This document shows positions 45,472 through 55,378 of a stretch of DNA of 64,000 nucleotides, in pieces. The notes under the pieces were generated by a model. That model worked only from the letters and a program-made list of their open reading frames with translations. It was not told the origin of the DNA and ran no database searches. Positions within the stretch are counted from its first letter, which is position 1; each line of letters opens with the position of its first letter. This stretch comes from Leucobacter coleopterorum (GTDB lineage: Bacteria > Actinomycetota > Actinomycetes > Actinomycetales > Microbacteriaceae): assembly GCF_011382985.1 (NCBI RefSeq), contig NZ_CP049933.1, positions 1,736,001-1,800,000 of the forward strand. Direction: 5' to 3'. The position numbers and the translations under genes are program-made.

Positions 45472-46827
45472 ATGACTCTGCAGACGACCGATCTCAACGA
45501 ACTTATCGAGACCATTGATGGGCTCCTTGCGCGCAAGGATCTCGTCGCGCTCACCGAGCAACTCACCCCACTTTCCACATCTGACATCGTCGACGTGCTT
45601 GAGCGACTCAACCTGCGCGACCGTGCCATTATTCATCGATTGCTCTCAAAAGACCGCGCCCTCGAGGTCTTTGAAATGTTGCCCCCTGCCCTGCAGAGTG
45701 ATCTACTGACGGGTCTGCAAGACGCAGACGTATCGAGTCTGTTTGCTGAGCTCGATCCCGATGATCGTCTCTGGCTGCTCGACGAGGTACCCGCGGTCCT
45801 TGCGGCGCGTTTGCTGCGCGGGCTTCCCGAGAAAGAACGACTCCTCACAGCGGGTTTACTCGGCTACAAGCAGGGCAGCGTTGGCCGCCGTATGACACCG
45901 GAGTTTGTCACGACGCACATCGGCATGACCGCGGCAGAATCGATTGATCGTGTGCGTGCGCGGCTGAAAGACGCAGAGACGGTGTACACGATTCCAGTAC
46001 TCGACGACTCCCGCCACGTGGCGGGAGTCGTGAGCCTGCGTGATTTACTCGGTGAGGATCCGGACACCCTCGTCGAAACATTCATGCAGCCCGTGTACAC
46101 GGCCGAAGCAACTGACGAGGCAGAAAAGGTCGCCCGCATGTGCACCGACCTGCGTCTGCTCGCAGTGCCAATCGTCGACAGCGAGTCGCGCCTGCTCGGT
46201 ATGCTAACTATTGACGACGCGGTGCGCATCCTGGAGCACGAGGAGAGCGAAGACGCGGCTCGCCAGGGCGGATCCGAACCGCTCAACCGCCCCTACCTGT
46301 CAACACCCGTTTTCACGCTGGTACGCTCACGTGTCGTGTGGCTGTTGGTGCTCGCGGTCGGCGCGACACTTACAGTACAGGTGCTGTCCGCGTTCGAGGC
46401 AACACTCGCCGAGGTCACGGTGCTGGCGCTCTTCGTACCGCTCCTCATTGGTACGGGTGGAAACACCGGCAACCAGGCAGCAACCACGGTTACACGTTCC
46501 CTCGCTCTCGGCGATGTGAGGCCGCGCGACATACTCCGCGTTCTGTCACGTGAAATTCGCACCGGTGCTCTGCTTGGCTTACTGCTCGGTTTGATTGGGT
46601 TCGGGATCGCGAGCGTAGTATTTCGCCCCGAGATCGGACTCGTGATCGGCCTCACACTGCTCGCCATCTGCACGGTGGCAGCCGCGGTGGGAGGCGCGAT
46701 GCCGCTGGTGGCCCGTTCCATTCACGTCGACCCCGCAGTGTTCTCAAACCCGTTCATCACCACGTTCGTTGACGCGACCGGCCTGATCATCTACTTTTTG
46801 ATTGCCCAGGCGATCCTGCATCTGTAG
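45472..46827 (+). CDS. mgtE: Magnesium transporter MgtE
   Basis: The 451-residue Mg2+ channel has the cytoplasmic N domain of acidic helical repeats (about 1-130), two CBS domains (about 135-255, with TVYTIPVLDDSRHVAGVVSL and VPIVDSESRLLGMLTIDDA), the plug helix and a five-helix membrane domain. The membrane domain has the family motif LLIGTGGNTGNQAATTVTRS and the pore aspartate in FITTFVDATGL. The CBS/N domains close the pore at high cytoplasmic Mg2+. It stands alone, with an inverted-repeat element just after it. Confidence 0.95.
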   Translation: MTLQTTDLNELIETIDGLLARKDLVALTEQLTPLSTSDIVDVLERLNLRDRAIIHRLLSKDRALEVFEMLPPALQSDLLTGLQDADVSSLFAELDPDDRLWLLDEVPAVLAARLLRGLPEKERLLTAGLLGYKQGSVGRRMTPEFVTTHIGMTAAESIDRVRARLKDAETVYTIPVLDDSRHVAGVVSLRDLLGEDPDTLVETFMQPVYTAEATDEAEKVARMCTDLRLLAVPIVDSESRLLGMLTIDDAVRILEHEESEDAARQGGSEPLNRPYLSTPVFTLVRSRVVWLLVLAVGATLTVQVLSAFEATLAEVTVLALFVPLLIGTGGNTGNQAATTVTRSLALGDVRPRDILRVLSREIRTGALLGLLLGLIGFGIASVVFRPEIGLVIGLTLLAICTVAAAVGGAMPLVARSIHVDPAVFSNPFITTFVDATGLIIYFLIAQAILHL

Positions 46828-46847
46828 CAAGAACTCCGGTCGCCCTG

Positions 46848-46920
46848 TACCCCCTGCGAGAGTGCAAGTTTGCATGTTTTCGTCCGCACAAATCATGCAA
46901 TTTTGCACTCTCGCGGGGTA
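46848..46920. repeat. Intergenic inverted-repeat element, copy 3
   Basis: TACCCC, GCGAGAGTGCAA and TTGCATG on the left are repeated as complements on the right (CATGCAA, TTGCACTCTCGC, GGGGTA), with two extra bases on the left and two mismatched pairs. The 17-base loop read on the minus strand gives CATGATT, ten bases, AAAAC and TGCAAA, the same core as the copy at 15560. It lies between convergent mgtE and the kinase-aminotransferase gene, so it could also act as a bidirectional terminator. Confidence 0.65.
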
Positions 46921-46993
46921 GAGGGGCAGGGATGGATTGGGGACGGGGACCGACGAACCAGGCCAGGCCAGGGTCCCCACCCCAAGGCCCGAG

Positions 46994-49970
46994 CTACCAG
47001 CCCTCGGTCAAAACCCTGTCGAGCGCGGCCACCACGTAGTCCGCGCTCTCCGGGGTGAGACAGAGCGGGGGCTTCACCTTCAACACGTTTGAGCGCTCCG
47101 ACGTGGTCAGCACGACAACCCCGAGTTCTTTCAGACGCTCACAGATCGCGGCCGCCTCAGTCTTCGCCGGTTCAAGTGTCTCGCGATCCCGAACCAACTC
47201 GACCCCGAGATACAAGCCCTCGCCGTGTACCGGCCCGACGAGTTCGTGGCGCTCAGCGAGCTCGCGGAAGCCGTTTGCAAGGCGTTCACCGACAACTCGG
47301 GCGTTCTCTTGCAGGCCTTCTTCTTCCATCGCGTCAAGCACAGCGAGGCCCACCCGACAGCTCAGCGGATTGCCACCGGCAGACGAGAAGAACTGCCCTT
47401 GCGAAGCGAGCGCGTCAGCGATCTTCTTGGAGGTAATGACACCGCCGATCGGGAAGCCGTTACCCATGGGCTTCGCGATGGTGATGATGTCGGGCACAAC
47501 ACCGGACTGTTCAAAGCCCCAGAAGCTCGATCCCATACGGCCAAAGCCAACCTGCACCTCGTCAGCGATGCAGAGTCCACCAGCAGCGCGCACTCGGGCA
47601 TAAGCATCAGCCAGATAGCCCTCGGGTAGCACCACACCACCGGCATTGCCGAGCACCGACTCGCAGATGAAGCCCGCAACCTCGCGACCTTCAGCCGCGA
47701 GCTTCTCGAGATCGCCCCCAGGTCGGCCGCGTACGCAGCCCCGGCATTCTCACCGCGGTACGTACCGCGGAACTGGTTTGGTACGTCGGCAACGTGCACC
47801 CAGTCGGGGCGGTTTTCGAGTGCGTAGGGGTTGTCGTAGGCCGAGGTTGTGACCGCATCGGAGGCCATCGTCCAGCCGTGGTAAGCCTCGCGCAGCGACA
47901 CGACAGTCTTGCGGCCGGTGGCCGCCTGCGCGAGTCGCAGGGCAAGATCGACCGCCTCTGAGCCACTGTTCACAAGCAGCACGGTATCGAGTCCGGAGTC
48001 CGCAGGCAGCAGCGCGAGCAACCGCTCACTGTATTCGGCGAGCTCACGGTACAAGAACCGTGAGTTGGTGTTGAGGATCCGAATCTGTCGGTTGACCGCA
48101 TCGGCAACGCCGGGGTGGCCGTGTCCGAGACCCGTCACGTTGTTCACCATGTCGATGTAACTGCGCCCGGTGGTGTCCACGAGGTGGTGCCGCCAGCCCC
48201 GCTCGATCTGCATCGGGCGGTCGTAGTAGCGCTCCTGCGCAGACGCGAAGATCTGTTCGCGCCGGGAAAGCTCCTCAGCGGCTTCGTCGCGCTCGGCTAG
48301 CTGCGGCAGGCCGAGGATCGAAGCCGGATCGTGGGTGAAGCGCGACCAAGCCGGCACGCGCTCTGGTGTGACAAGCTGCGCCCGACCAGCCGCAGCCGGT
48401 TCGACCGAAAAAATTGGGCTATCGGTGCCAACAAGTGCGTCTTCGCGGATCAACATGGCGGAAACTGGTCGGGCAGCTGCGCTCTCGGCAAGCGTAGCGA
48501 GTTCCGTTCCCACGGTGACCCGATCTCCAACTACCAGTTCAGATGAGGCACCGTCAAGGGTAAACAGGCAGGTGCCGTCGAGTTGAATAAGCAGCCCTCT
48601 TTCCGTCACCATCACAATCTCACCGGCAACCGGGGACAAGACGGTTCGAGCTTCACCCGGTGCAACCCAGATCTCGCTCGCAATGGGCCAGGTTGCCGCG
48701 GCATCGGCGGTGTCCACTGCGGTGCGGGTCATACGGTAAACACCATAGGGCATAACAACGGCATCTGCCCCACTAGAGAATGCGTCTGCGATGAGTCGTT
48801 CTTCAGCACTGTCTTCAAGCCATCGACCTGCGTCGAGGTACTCGCTTTCGACACCCGGGTCCAGCACAACGATCTCGCCAGACAGACCTGGCAAGAACGT
48901 TGCGAGCGGATCCCCCGCGGCTGCCTGTGGTGCGAAGTGAGCGCTCTCAAACCTCAGCAGCGCGAGCACCTGCTCGGTCGCCTCGACGAGCGGCAGAGAA
49001 GTAGCCGCATCAAAGATGGCCTGCTCCCCTCGATGCGCTCGCGTGCGTAATCGTTGTCGCCGTCGATCTCGAGCTGGCGCCAGCCACTCGCCACGAGCAG
49101 CGTCGAACGCAGCACGATGAGCGGCCACACGGCCCGAGCCTCGGATTCAGAAAGGGGCGCCTCACGGTGGAAGGCAGCGATCGCGTCGAGCAGGCGCAGC
49201 GGTCGCTCGGCGTCGTGGTGCAGCAGCGAGGACGCCGTCACAGCGAGTTCAGCGACGCGCCACCCCATGCTGAGGTCGCCGAGGTCGAGCACGGTGTGCG
49301 GGTGCAGGCGAGCGTCGTCACCCATACGGGCCATCACGTTGTCGTCGGTAAGGTCACCGTGAATCGCCTGCACCGGCAGGTCAGCGCTCACGAGCGAAAG
49401 TGCCGCGTGAGCGCCCGCAGCCCAGCCGAGCACCTGCTCACGCAGTTCGGTATCGGTGATTGCGGGCGCGAGCTGCAGGGTCTGTTCGTAGGCGACCCGC
49501 ATATCCCACATCTGCTCGCGCTCGAGACCCTCGTGACGCAGGCCTGCAAGAGCATTTACGGACGCAGCGGCCAGCACACCAAACTCCTCGACTACCACAG
49601 GCGCGAAGTAGCCACTGTCGACCATCGGCTCACCCTCTGCAAACTCACTGCGACGAACAGCAAAGCCACCCCAGCGCTGCACGAGCGCACCGTCGAGCCC
49701 TGGCAATACACTCGGCACGGCAACACCCGCCGCACGGTACGCCTCGAGAGCGGCGTGCTGCGCGTCGCGGGCGGCATCGTCAAAGACTGGGTTGTCGACG
49801 CGCAGCACACTACGCCGACCGTCTGCCTCAAGAAGCACGAAGTTGCGATCCTGATTGCTGCCGAGTTCGTGAGCCGAAGCTTCGATCCCGTAGCACTCCC
49901 GCGCGATCGTTGCCGCATCGGTCTCAGATACTTCAGGGCGCACCAAACCGCCCGCTTGTTGTTCCGTCAT
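46994..49970 (-). CDS. Fusion protein: APH-type kinase, degenerate M23-like domain, class III aminotransferase / phospho-lyase (two one-base deletions)
   Basis: About 992 residues once bases are restored at 49026-49029 and 47715-47719. Residues about 20-320 form an aminoglycoside-phosphotransferase-type kinase (QAIHGDLTDDNVMARMGDD, HTVLDLGDLSMG). Residues about 440-520 resemble an M23/lipoyl-type barrel (VLSPVAGEIVMVTERGLLIQ) without the zinc histidines. From about 580 a class III PLP enzyme follows (LVNSGSEAVDLALRLAQAAT, ADEVQVGFGRMG, Lys in TIAKPMGNGFPIGG). Similar bacterial fusions helped assign the human hydroxylysine kinase / phospho-lyase pair. Degradation of a phosphorylated amino alcohol is the best inference. 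Confidence 0.85.
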
Positions 49971-50105
49971 GGGGTCTATCTCCGTGATGTGAAATTGAAA
50001 TCAAGCGTGTGTTGGGTGCCGGGTTCGCAATTGCGAATGCACACAGGCCCGGGCGGTGTCGCCCACAAGCCAAAACTCGGCCCGAAAAACTCAGACCGAT
50101 GAAAC

Positions 50106-50711
50106 CTATGCTACTCGGTCCCGGATCTCTGGCGCGAGTGCGCCAAAAGCCCGGGTGCGGTGCGAGAGCTGATCCTTCTCTTCCGAGCTCAGTTCAGCGG
50201 CGGAACGGGTCTCGCCCTCCGGAATGAAAATGGGATCGTAGCCGAAGCCGTGTTCGCCACGTGGTTCGCGCGCGATCTTGCCGGGCCACACACCAACGCG
50301 GCATACCTCGTTGTCGTCTACATCAGGCAGCACTAGAGCCGCAGCACACACAAACCCCGCTGCTCGGTGATCATCGTTCACATCGGTGAGCTGCCACAGC
50401 AGCAGGTCGACATTGGCGCGGTCGCTGCGAGCGGGTCCGCCCCAGCGAGCCGAGAAGATACCGGGCATGCCACCCAGCACGTCCACAGAAACTCCCGAAT
50501 CGTCGGCAATCGCCGGCAAACCCGTGTGGGCCGCCGCAGCGCGGGCTTTCAACAGCGCGTTGTCTGCAAAACTCAGGCCATTCTCAACTGGCTCAGGGCC
50601 GTCGTAACCGATGAGTTCGATTCCGGGAATGAGGGGACCGAGTATACGCCGCAACTCTTCAAGCTTGTGGGCGTTGTGAGAAGCGAGCACGAGTGTGCGA
50701 GTGACGGCCAT
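50106..50711 (-). CDS. rdgB: Non-canonical purine NTP pyrophosphatase (RdgB/HAM1)
   Basis: Hydrolyses ITP, dITP and XTP to keep deaminated purines out of nucleic acids. The 201-residue protein has LVLASHNAHKLEELRRIL at the start, the metal/substrate site AIADDSGVSVDVLGGMPGIF (about 66-85) and GFGYDPIFIPEGETRSAAEL near the end. It starts three bases after rph ends, in the conserved actinobacterial order murI-rph-rdgB. Confidence 0.95.
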   Translation of the reverse strand: MAVTRTLVLASHNAHKLEELRRILGPLIPGIELIGYDGPEPVENGLSFADNALLKARAAAAHTGLPAIADDSGVSVDVLGGMPGIFSARWGGPARSDRANVDLLLWQLTDVNDDHRAAGFVCAAALVLPDVDDNEVCRVGVWPGKIAREPRGEHGFGYDPIFIPEGETRSAAELSSEEKDQLSHRTRAFGALAPEIRDRVA

Positions 50712-50713
50712 GA

Positions 50714-51466
50714 CTATCGTTCCTCGGTCAGCGCCTGCGCAAGGGTCGAACCCTGAAGCATCGTCAGTTCGCGCGCGCTGACGAGCGCTAGGTCAAGCAA
50801 CGAGTCGAGTTCGTCCCGCTTAAATGGGGCTCCTTCGGCGGTTCCCTGCACCTCGATGAAGTCGCCGGATCCGGTGACCACAACGTTCATGTCGGTCTCA
50901 GCGCGCGAATCCTCGACATACGCGAGATCACTCATCGGAACGCCGTCGACGATCCCAACAGACACCGCTGCAACGCTGTCTTTCAGCGGCGCGGCCTTCT
51001 TCGCGATGAAGCCCGAAGTGCGGCCCCACTCGATGGCGTCGGCGAGGGCAACGTAGGCTCCCGTGATCGAGGCGGTACGTGTGCCGCCGTCAGCCTGCAG
51101 CACGTCACAGTCAACAACGATGGTGTTCTCGCCGAGCACCTTTGTGTCGATCACGGCGCGCAGGCTGCGGCCAATCAGGCGAGAAATCTCGTGGGTGCGA
51201 CCACCAATCTTGCCGCGCACGGACTCGCGCTGCATACGCTCATTTGTGGATCGCGGCAGCATCGAGTACTCGGCTGTGACCCAGCCGGTTCCCTGCCCTT
51301 TCAGCCAGCGCGGCACACCGGGCGTAAACGAAGCCGTGCAGAGCACCTTTGTATTGCCGAAGGAAATGAGCGCGCTCCCCTCGGCCTGCGAACTCCAGCC
51401 TCGCTCGATCGTCACGGGGCGCATCTGGCCATTGCTGCGCCCATCGGCGCGGACGAAATTGGTCAT
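50714..51466 (-). CDS. rph: Ribonuclease PH
   Basis: Phosphorolytic 3' exonuclease that trims tRNA 3' ends. The 250-residue protein has [37 protein letters not shown] (about 89-106), the phosphate/metal segment [20 protein letters not shown] (about 119-138) and [18 protein letters not shown] (about 196-213). Its start overlaps the murI stop (ATGA), so the two are translationally coupled. Confidence 0.96.
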   Translation of the reverse strand: MTNFVRADGRSNGQMRPVTIERGWSSQAEGSALISFGNTKVLCTASFTPGVPRWLKGQGTGWVTAEYSMLPRSTNERMQRESVRGKIGGRTHEISRLIGRSLRAVIDTKVLGENTIVVDCDVLQADGGTRTASITGAYVALADAIEWGRTSGFIAKKAAPLKDSVAAVSVGIVDGVPMSDLAYVEDSRAETDMNVVVTGSGDFIEVQGTAEGAPFKRDELDSLLDLALVSARELTMLQGSTLAQALTEER

Positions 51467-52317
51467 TTAGATCCTCCAGGATTGATGGGCAGTCGGATCG
51501 CCCCGGTTGAAAGTAGGTCTACGGTCTCGATCCCGATGCCGAGCATGCGCTGGGCAAGGTCGACAAATTCAGCGGTGTCAGCGCCTGTGGCCTCGTAGCG
51601 CAGCACGGGATCGCCCACTTCAGTGCGCAGCAGGTTGAGATCGGTGAGCGTGCGATACACCTCGTTGGCGGTTTCGATGTCACTCGATACGAGCGCGACT
51701 CCCCTGCCCATCACCTGGCCAATGGCGCCGCGCAGGAACGGGTAGTGCGTGCAGCCGAGCACGAGCGTGTCGACCCCGCGTTCGACCAGCGGGGCGAGGT
51801 ATTGCTCCGCAACGGCGAGCACCTCTGGTCCGCTAGTTTCGCCGGCCTCTACAAGCTCCACGAAGCGCGGGCAGGCGACGGAACTGAGCGTAATCTCGGG
51901 CCGCACGGCGAACAGATCATCGTAGGCGCGAGATTGGATCGTACCGGTCGTGCCGATGAGGCCCACCTTGCCGTTTCGAGTGATCGAGGCGGCGCTACGC
52001 ACCGTCGGGGCAATGACCTCGATAACGGGAACGTCATAGCGCTCTCGCGCATCGCGCAAGACGGCGGCAGAGGCAGTGTTGCAGGCGATGACGAGCATTT
52101 TGACGCCCTGGCTCACAAGATCATCAAGGATTTCAAGTGCGAAACGTCGCACCTCAGCGATGGGCCGAGGTCCGTAGGGTGTGCGGGCGGTATCGCCGAC
52201 GTAAATCATCGATTCACCAGGAAGTTGATCCCGAATCGCACGAGCGACAGTTAGGCCACCAACACCAGAATCAAATACACCTATCGGCGCATCCGGTGAA
52301 AGCTCGCGTGTACGCAC
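51463..52317 (-). CDS. murI: Glutamate racemase
   Basis: Makes D-glutamate for peptidoglycan. The 284-residue protein has [20 protein letters not shown] (about 13-32) and the two catalytic cysteines in [14 protein letters not shown] (about 77-90) and [15 protein letters not shown] (about 190-204). It is first in the murI-rph-rdgB run. The start is the ATG at 52317, ten bases from rnhB, which lies upstream on the same strand. Confidence 0.95.
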   Translation of the reverse strand: MRTRELSPDAPIGVFDSGVGGLTVARAIRDQLPGESMIYVGDTARTPYGPRPIAEVRRFALEILDDLVSQGVKMLVIACNTASAAVLRDARERYDVPVIEVIAPTVRSAASITRNGKVGLIGTTGTIQSRAYDDLFAVRPEITLSSVACPRFVELVEAGETSGPEVLAVAEQYLAPLVERGVDTLVLGCTHYPFLRGAIGQVMGRGVALVSSDIETANEVYRTLTDLNLLRTEVGDPVLRYEATGADTAEFVDLAQRMLGIGIETVDLLSTGAIRLPINPGGSK

Positions 52318-52326
52318 TAGACAAGC

Positions 52327-52995
52327 CTACCGCGAGGTTTTGATCCAGGTGTGACGGTGCAGCTCTGTGAGGCCGTGGGCCTCGATCCCTTCGTAGTGTG
52401 CTTTTGCCCCGTACCCCTTATTTGAGCCCCACGCGTATTCTGGATGGGCCTCGTGCGCTTCGCGCATGAGCGAATCTCGCGCCACCTTCGCGCGCACCGA
52501 AGCTGCTGCGACACTCGCGCAGGCACGGTCGGCTCCCACCCGGGTACGCACGTCGAGTGGCTTACGCAGGCAGGGAGTAAGCCAATCCTGATTGCCGTCG
52601 AGCAGGATCACCGCGGTGTCCACACTTACTCCCGAACGGTGGAGTTCGAGTAGTGCCCTGCGCGCCGCCTCTCCAAGCATGGCCGTGATGCCGTGGGCAT
52701 CTATTTCTTCGGCGCTTGCATAACCAACCGCACCCGTTCCCCAATCGGCAACGAGGGGTGCCAACGCGTCACGGCGCTTCTCGCTCAGCAGCTTAGAGTC
52801 GCGCAGACCCTCAGGAAACGAATCAGTACCTGTAAGGATTACGTGCGCTCCAACGGCCACCGGGCCGGCGATCGCCCCTCGACCGACCTCGTCCATACCG
52901 ATGACAAGCTGGGCGCCCTCGGCGAAGAGCTCCGCTTCGACGTCGAGCGTGGGATCCTTCGAGATGACCTCCGCGTCAGCCCGCTCGAGCGTCAC
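52327..52995 (-). CDS. rnhB: Ribonuclease HII
   Basis: Removes misincorporated ribonucleotides and RNA in RNA-DNA hybrids. The 222-residue protein has the DE motif VIGMDEVGRGAIAGPVAVGA (about 31-50), RDSKLLSEKRR (about 66-76), VRTRVGADRACASVAAASVR with the third acid, and AHPEYAWGSNKGYGAKAHYE. GTG 52995 overlaps the lepB stop (GTGA), so it is coupled to lepB as in most actinobacteria (rplS-lepB-rnhB order). Confidence 0.95.
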   Translation of the reverse strand: MTLERADAEVISKDPTLDVEAELFAEGAQLVIGMDEVGRGAIAGPVAVGAHVILTGTDSFPEGLRDSKLLSEKRRDALAPLVADWGTGAVGYASAEEIDAHGITAMLGEAARRALLELHRSGVSVDTAVILLDGNQDWLTPCLRKPLDVRTRVGADRACASVAAASVRAKVARDSLMREAHEAHPEYAWGSNKGYGAKAHYEGIEAHGLTELHRHTWIKTSR

Positions 52996-53711
52996 TTCTT
53001 TTTGGCCTCGTCAACGCCGGTGAAGGTACCCTCGGGCACACCGAGCCACTTGAAGTGATTGAGCGGCCAGTTCAATACAAAAGCACGACCAACGATCTCA
53101 CTCTTTGGCACAAACCCCTTGCCTGGTTGATCCTGGTTGTAACGGGAGTCTTTGCTCGCATAGCGGTTGTCACCCATCACCCAAAAGGAGTCCTTGGGGA
53201 CCGTGACATCAAAGTCAATCGCGGAAGCATTCTTCTCACCCGGCGGAATCACGATGTAAGGTTCGTTGATCGCAACACCGTTGACCTGCACGCGCCCCTG
53301 TGTATCGCAGCACGAGACACGGTCACCACCAACACCGATGACCCGCTTCACGACGTATTCTTCGCTCGTGTCGGCGGCGAGGCCGATCGCCTGCAAAAAC
53401 TTCTCAAACCCCTGCGGGGGCAACGTGCCTCGTGGCGCCAACCAGCCGCCCGGATCTTTAAAGACCACGATGTCACCACGCTGAACATCAACAACGTCGG
53501 GTACGAGCTGGTTGACCAGGATGCGGTCATCGATCTGCAGCGTGTTTTCCATCGAACCCGAAGGAATGAAGAAGCTACGCACCAAAAACGTCTTCAGCAG
53601 GAAGGAGACGAGAAACGCGACCACCAAGATAATGAGGAGGTCACGTAGGAAACCGATAAGGCCACCACGACGCTGACGTCGGCGACGCTCAGGAACTACG
53701 GCTTCGCTCAT
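52992..53711 (-). CDS. lepB: Signal peptidase I
   Basis: Cleaves signal peptides of exported proteins on the outer face of the membrane. The 239-residue protein has a basic head, one membrane anchor (LLIILVVAFLVSFLLKTFLV) and the catalytic serine in FIPSGSMENTLQI (about 57-69). Its lysine is in YVVKRVIGVGGDRVSC (about 119-134), and box E is FWVMGDNRYASKDSR. ATG 53711 with AGGAG upstream is chosen; a longer frame adds 15 residues without a ribosome site. It is followed by rnhB. Confidence 0.95.
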   Translation of the reverse strand: MSEAVVPERRRRQRRGGLIGFLRDLLIILVVAFLVSFLLKTFLVRSFFIPSGSMENTLQIDDRILVNQLVPDVVDVQRGDIVVFKDPGGWLAPRGTLPPQGFEKFLQAIGLAADTSEEYVVKRVIGVGGDRVSCCDTQGRVQVNGVAINEPYIVIPPGEKNASAIDFDVTVPKDSFWVMGDNRYASKDSRYNQDQPGKGFVPKSEIVGRAFVLNWPLNHFKWLGVPEGTFTGVDEAKKK

Positions 53712-53772
53712 TTTTACTCCTGTGTTCTGCAAGGTGCGATGAAGTGCGTGCCGCATACTTGCGACAGAGACA

Positions 53773-53809
53773 TCTCAGGCTCCCATCTTTGTCAGAGGGG
53801 AGCCTGAGA
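53773..53809 (-). terminator. Hairpin between rplS and lepB
   Basis: A perfect 12-base stem (TCTCAGGCTCCC and complement) with a 13-base loop lies about 45 bases after the rplS stop. There is no U tract on the minus strand, so it may be a partial or Rho-assisted terminator that separates rplS from lepB-rnhB. Confidence 0.6.
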
Positions 53810-53852
53810 GTGTCACAGATTTCTACTTGAAATCCGCTAAAAACTGCGCGGT

Positions 53853-54200
53853 CTAGCGGTCGCGCTTCTCCTTGATCTTGGCTTTCTTGCCGGTGAGACC
53901 GCGGAGGTAGTACAGCTTCGCGCGGCGAACGTCACCGCGGGTGACAACCTCGATCTTGTCGATGGTGGGCGCGTGAAGAGGGAACTTACGCTCAACTCCG
54001 ACCTGGAAGCTGATCTTGCGAACGGTGAAGGTCTCACGGATTCCCTCACCGTGGCGAGCGATTACGACACCCTGGAACACCTGAACACGCGAGCGGTTAC
54101 CCTCAACGATGTTTACGTGCACCTTGACGTTGTCGCCTGCGCGGAATTCAGGAATGTCACTGCGGAGCGACGGGGCATCGACGTGGTCGAGCTTCTGCAT
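53853..54200 (-). CDS. rplS: 50S ribosomal protein L19
   Basis: The 115-residue ribosomal protein has [40 protein letters not shown] and the conserved [20 protein letters not shown], ending in a basic [17 protein letters not shown] tail. Length and sequence are fully typical. The leader of about 120 bases upstream includes CATAAT (about 54323-54318) as a possible -10 and a CACGGT/ACCGTG inverted repeat. Autoregulation is possible but not shown. Confidence 0.97.
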   Translation of the reverse strand: MQKLDHVDAPSLRSDIPEFRAGDNVKVHVNIVEGNRSRVQVFQGVVIARHGEGIRETFTVRKISFQVGVERKFPLHAPTIDKIEVVTRGDVRRAKLYYLRGLTGKKAKIKEKRDR

Positions 54201-54348
54201 GATGTTCTCTCTCTGCGCCCGCCGCGAGTCGGAACACTGATTTCAAAAGTTCAAATGGTTTGGCTCACGGTCTGTGCGGACCCTCGCGGCAGTATCGCAC
54301 CGTGGCACAAGGATCCATTATGGCACACTTCTTGCCAGTTCCGTGCGC

Positions 54349-55368
54349 TTAGGCCTGACACCCCGGGCACCAGTACAGCTTGCGGGCACCGAACTCTTCC
54401 AGCACAATGTTCGTGCCGCAGCGCTTGCACGGTGTGCCCTCAAGTTTGTACACCCAGTGTCTCTCGTCGCGCTCTTGCAGTGCCCTCACGTAGTCGTCGC
54501 CGGTAAGACCGTCGATCGTGATCATCTGACCAACCGTGATCCCTATTTCGAGCAGGTGCGCCCAGTCGTCCCAGAGGTCTTCGAGCACCGTTTTACTGAG
54601 TTGATTAGCCGACGTGTGCGGGTTGAGTTCAGCACGAAACAGCATTTCGGCGCGATACACGTTGCCGATCCCGGCCACCACCGACTGGTCCATGAGCACC
54701 AGCCCGATCGGGGTCTTCTTTTTGTGGGCCCGCTCAACAAAACGCTGCCTCTCGGCTTCGGTGTTTGCATTCGCGGGATCGGGGCCGAGCCGCTGAAACA
54801 CCGCGTCTACCTCGGCGGGCGTCAACACCTCGCAGGCTGTTGGACCGCGCAGATCGGCACACACGGCGTCGTTCAGTAGGCGCACCCTCACCTGACCGAC
54901 AGGTTCCGGGGGAAACGTCTCGCTGACCTCGGTCTCGCGATCCTGCTCCGCCATGCGCACGCGCGTGCGACGTGGGGCGCCAATCGAGGTCACCGAGTCT
55001 TCGGCCTCGCGATCGAGAGGGCGCGCGGATCCTGACCTCGCACCGTCCGGGCGCGAGTACTCACCTGTCTGGCCCAGCTTCGAGTGTCCAGGAGTCTGCC
55101 CGTGAATTTGAATCGAGGAGTTGACTCGCACGTCGCCCGAAAAATCCCAAGCACCGTAAATGCCGAGGTGCACCCGCAGCCAGTGCTCACCCTCGAACTC
55201 GAGGAACATCTGCTTGCCGACGGCACGAGCATCAAGCATCTCGCGGCGGTTCAGGATCGCGGCCCCCTGGGCAAAGCGCCCCTGGGGGCTGGTTACCTCA
55301 GGTGCGGTCCCAACAAAGTTGGTAGCAAACTGCCGCGCGATGCGGTGTACGGAGTGTCCCTCGGGCAT
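54349..55368 (-). CDS. Nei-type DNA glycosylase / AP lyase with unusual insertion
   Basis: Fpg/Nei family enzyme for oxidised bases. The 339-residue protein begins MPEGHSVHRIARQF, with Pro2 and Glu3 as catalytic residues. It has FLEFEGEHWLRVHLGIYGAW, the helix-two-turn-helix DQSVVAGIGNVYRAEMLFRA and a C-terminal zinc finger with CKRCG and WCPGC. Between about residues 95 and 165 there is a charged, low-complexity insert (TPGHSKLGQTGEYSRPDGAR and following) not usual in Nei. ATG 55368 with AAGGA upstream is the start. As written its frame is open into rpiB, but that is caused by a missing base there. Confidence 0.9.
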   Translation of the reverse strand: MPEGHSVHRIARQFATNFVGTAPEVTSPQGRFAQGAAILNRREMLDARAVGKQMFLEFEGEHWLRVHLGIYGAWDFSGDVRVNSSIQIHGQTPGHSKLGQTGEYSRPDGARSGSARPLDREAEDSVTSIGAPRRTRVRMAEQDRETEVSETFPPEPVGQVRVRLLNDAVCADLRGPTACEVLTPAEVDAVFQRLGPDPANANTEAERQRFVERAHKKKTPIGLVLMDQSVVAGIGNVYRAEMLFRAELNPHTSANQLSKTVLEDLWDDWAHLLEIGITVGQMITIDGLTGDDYVRALQERDERHWVYKLEGTPCKRCGTNIVLEEFGARKLYWCPGCQA

Positions 55369-55378
55369 GCATTCCTTA

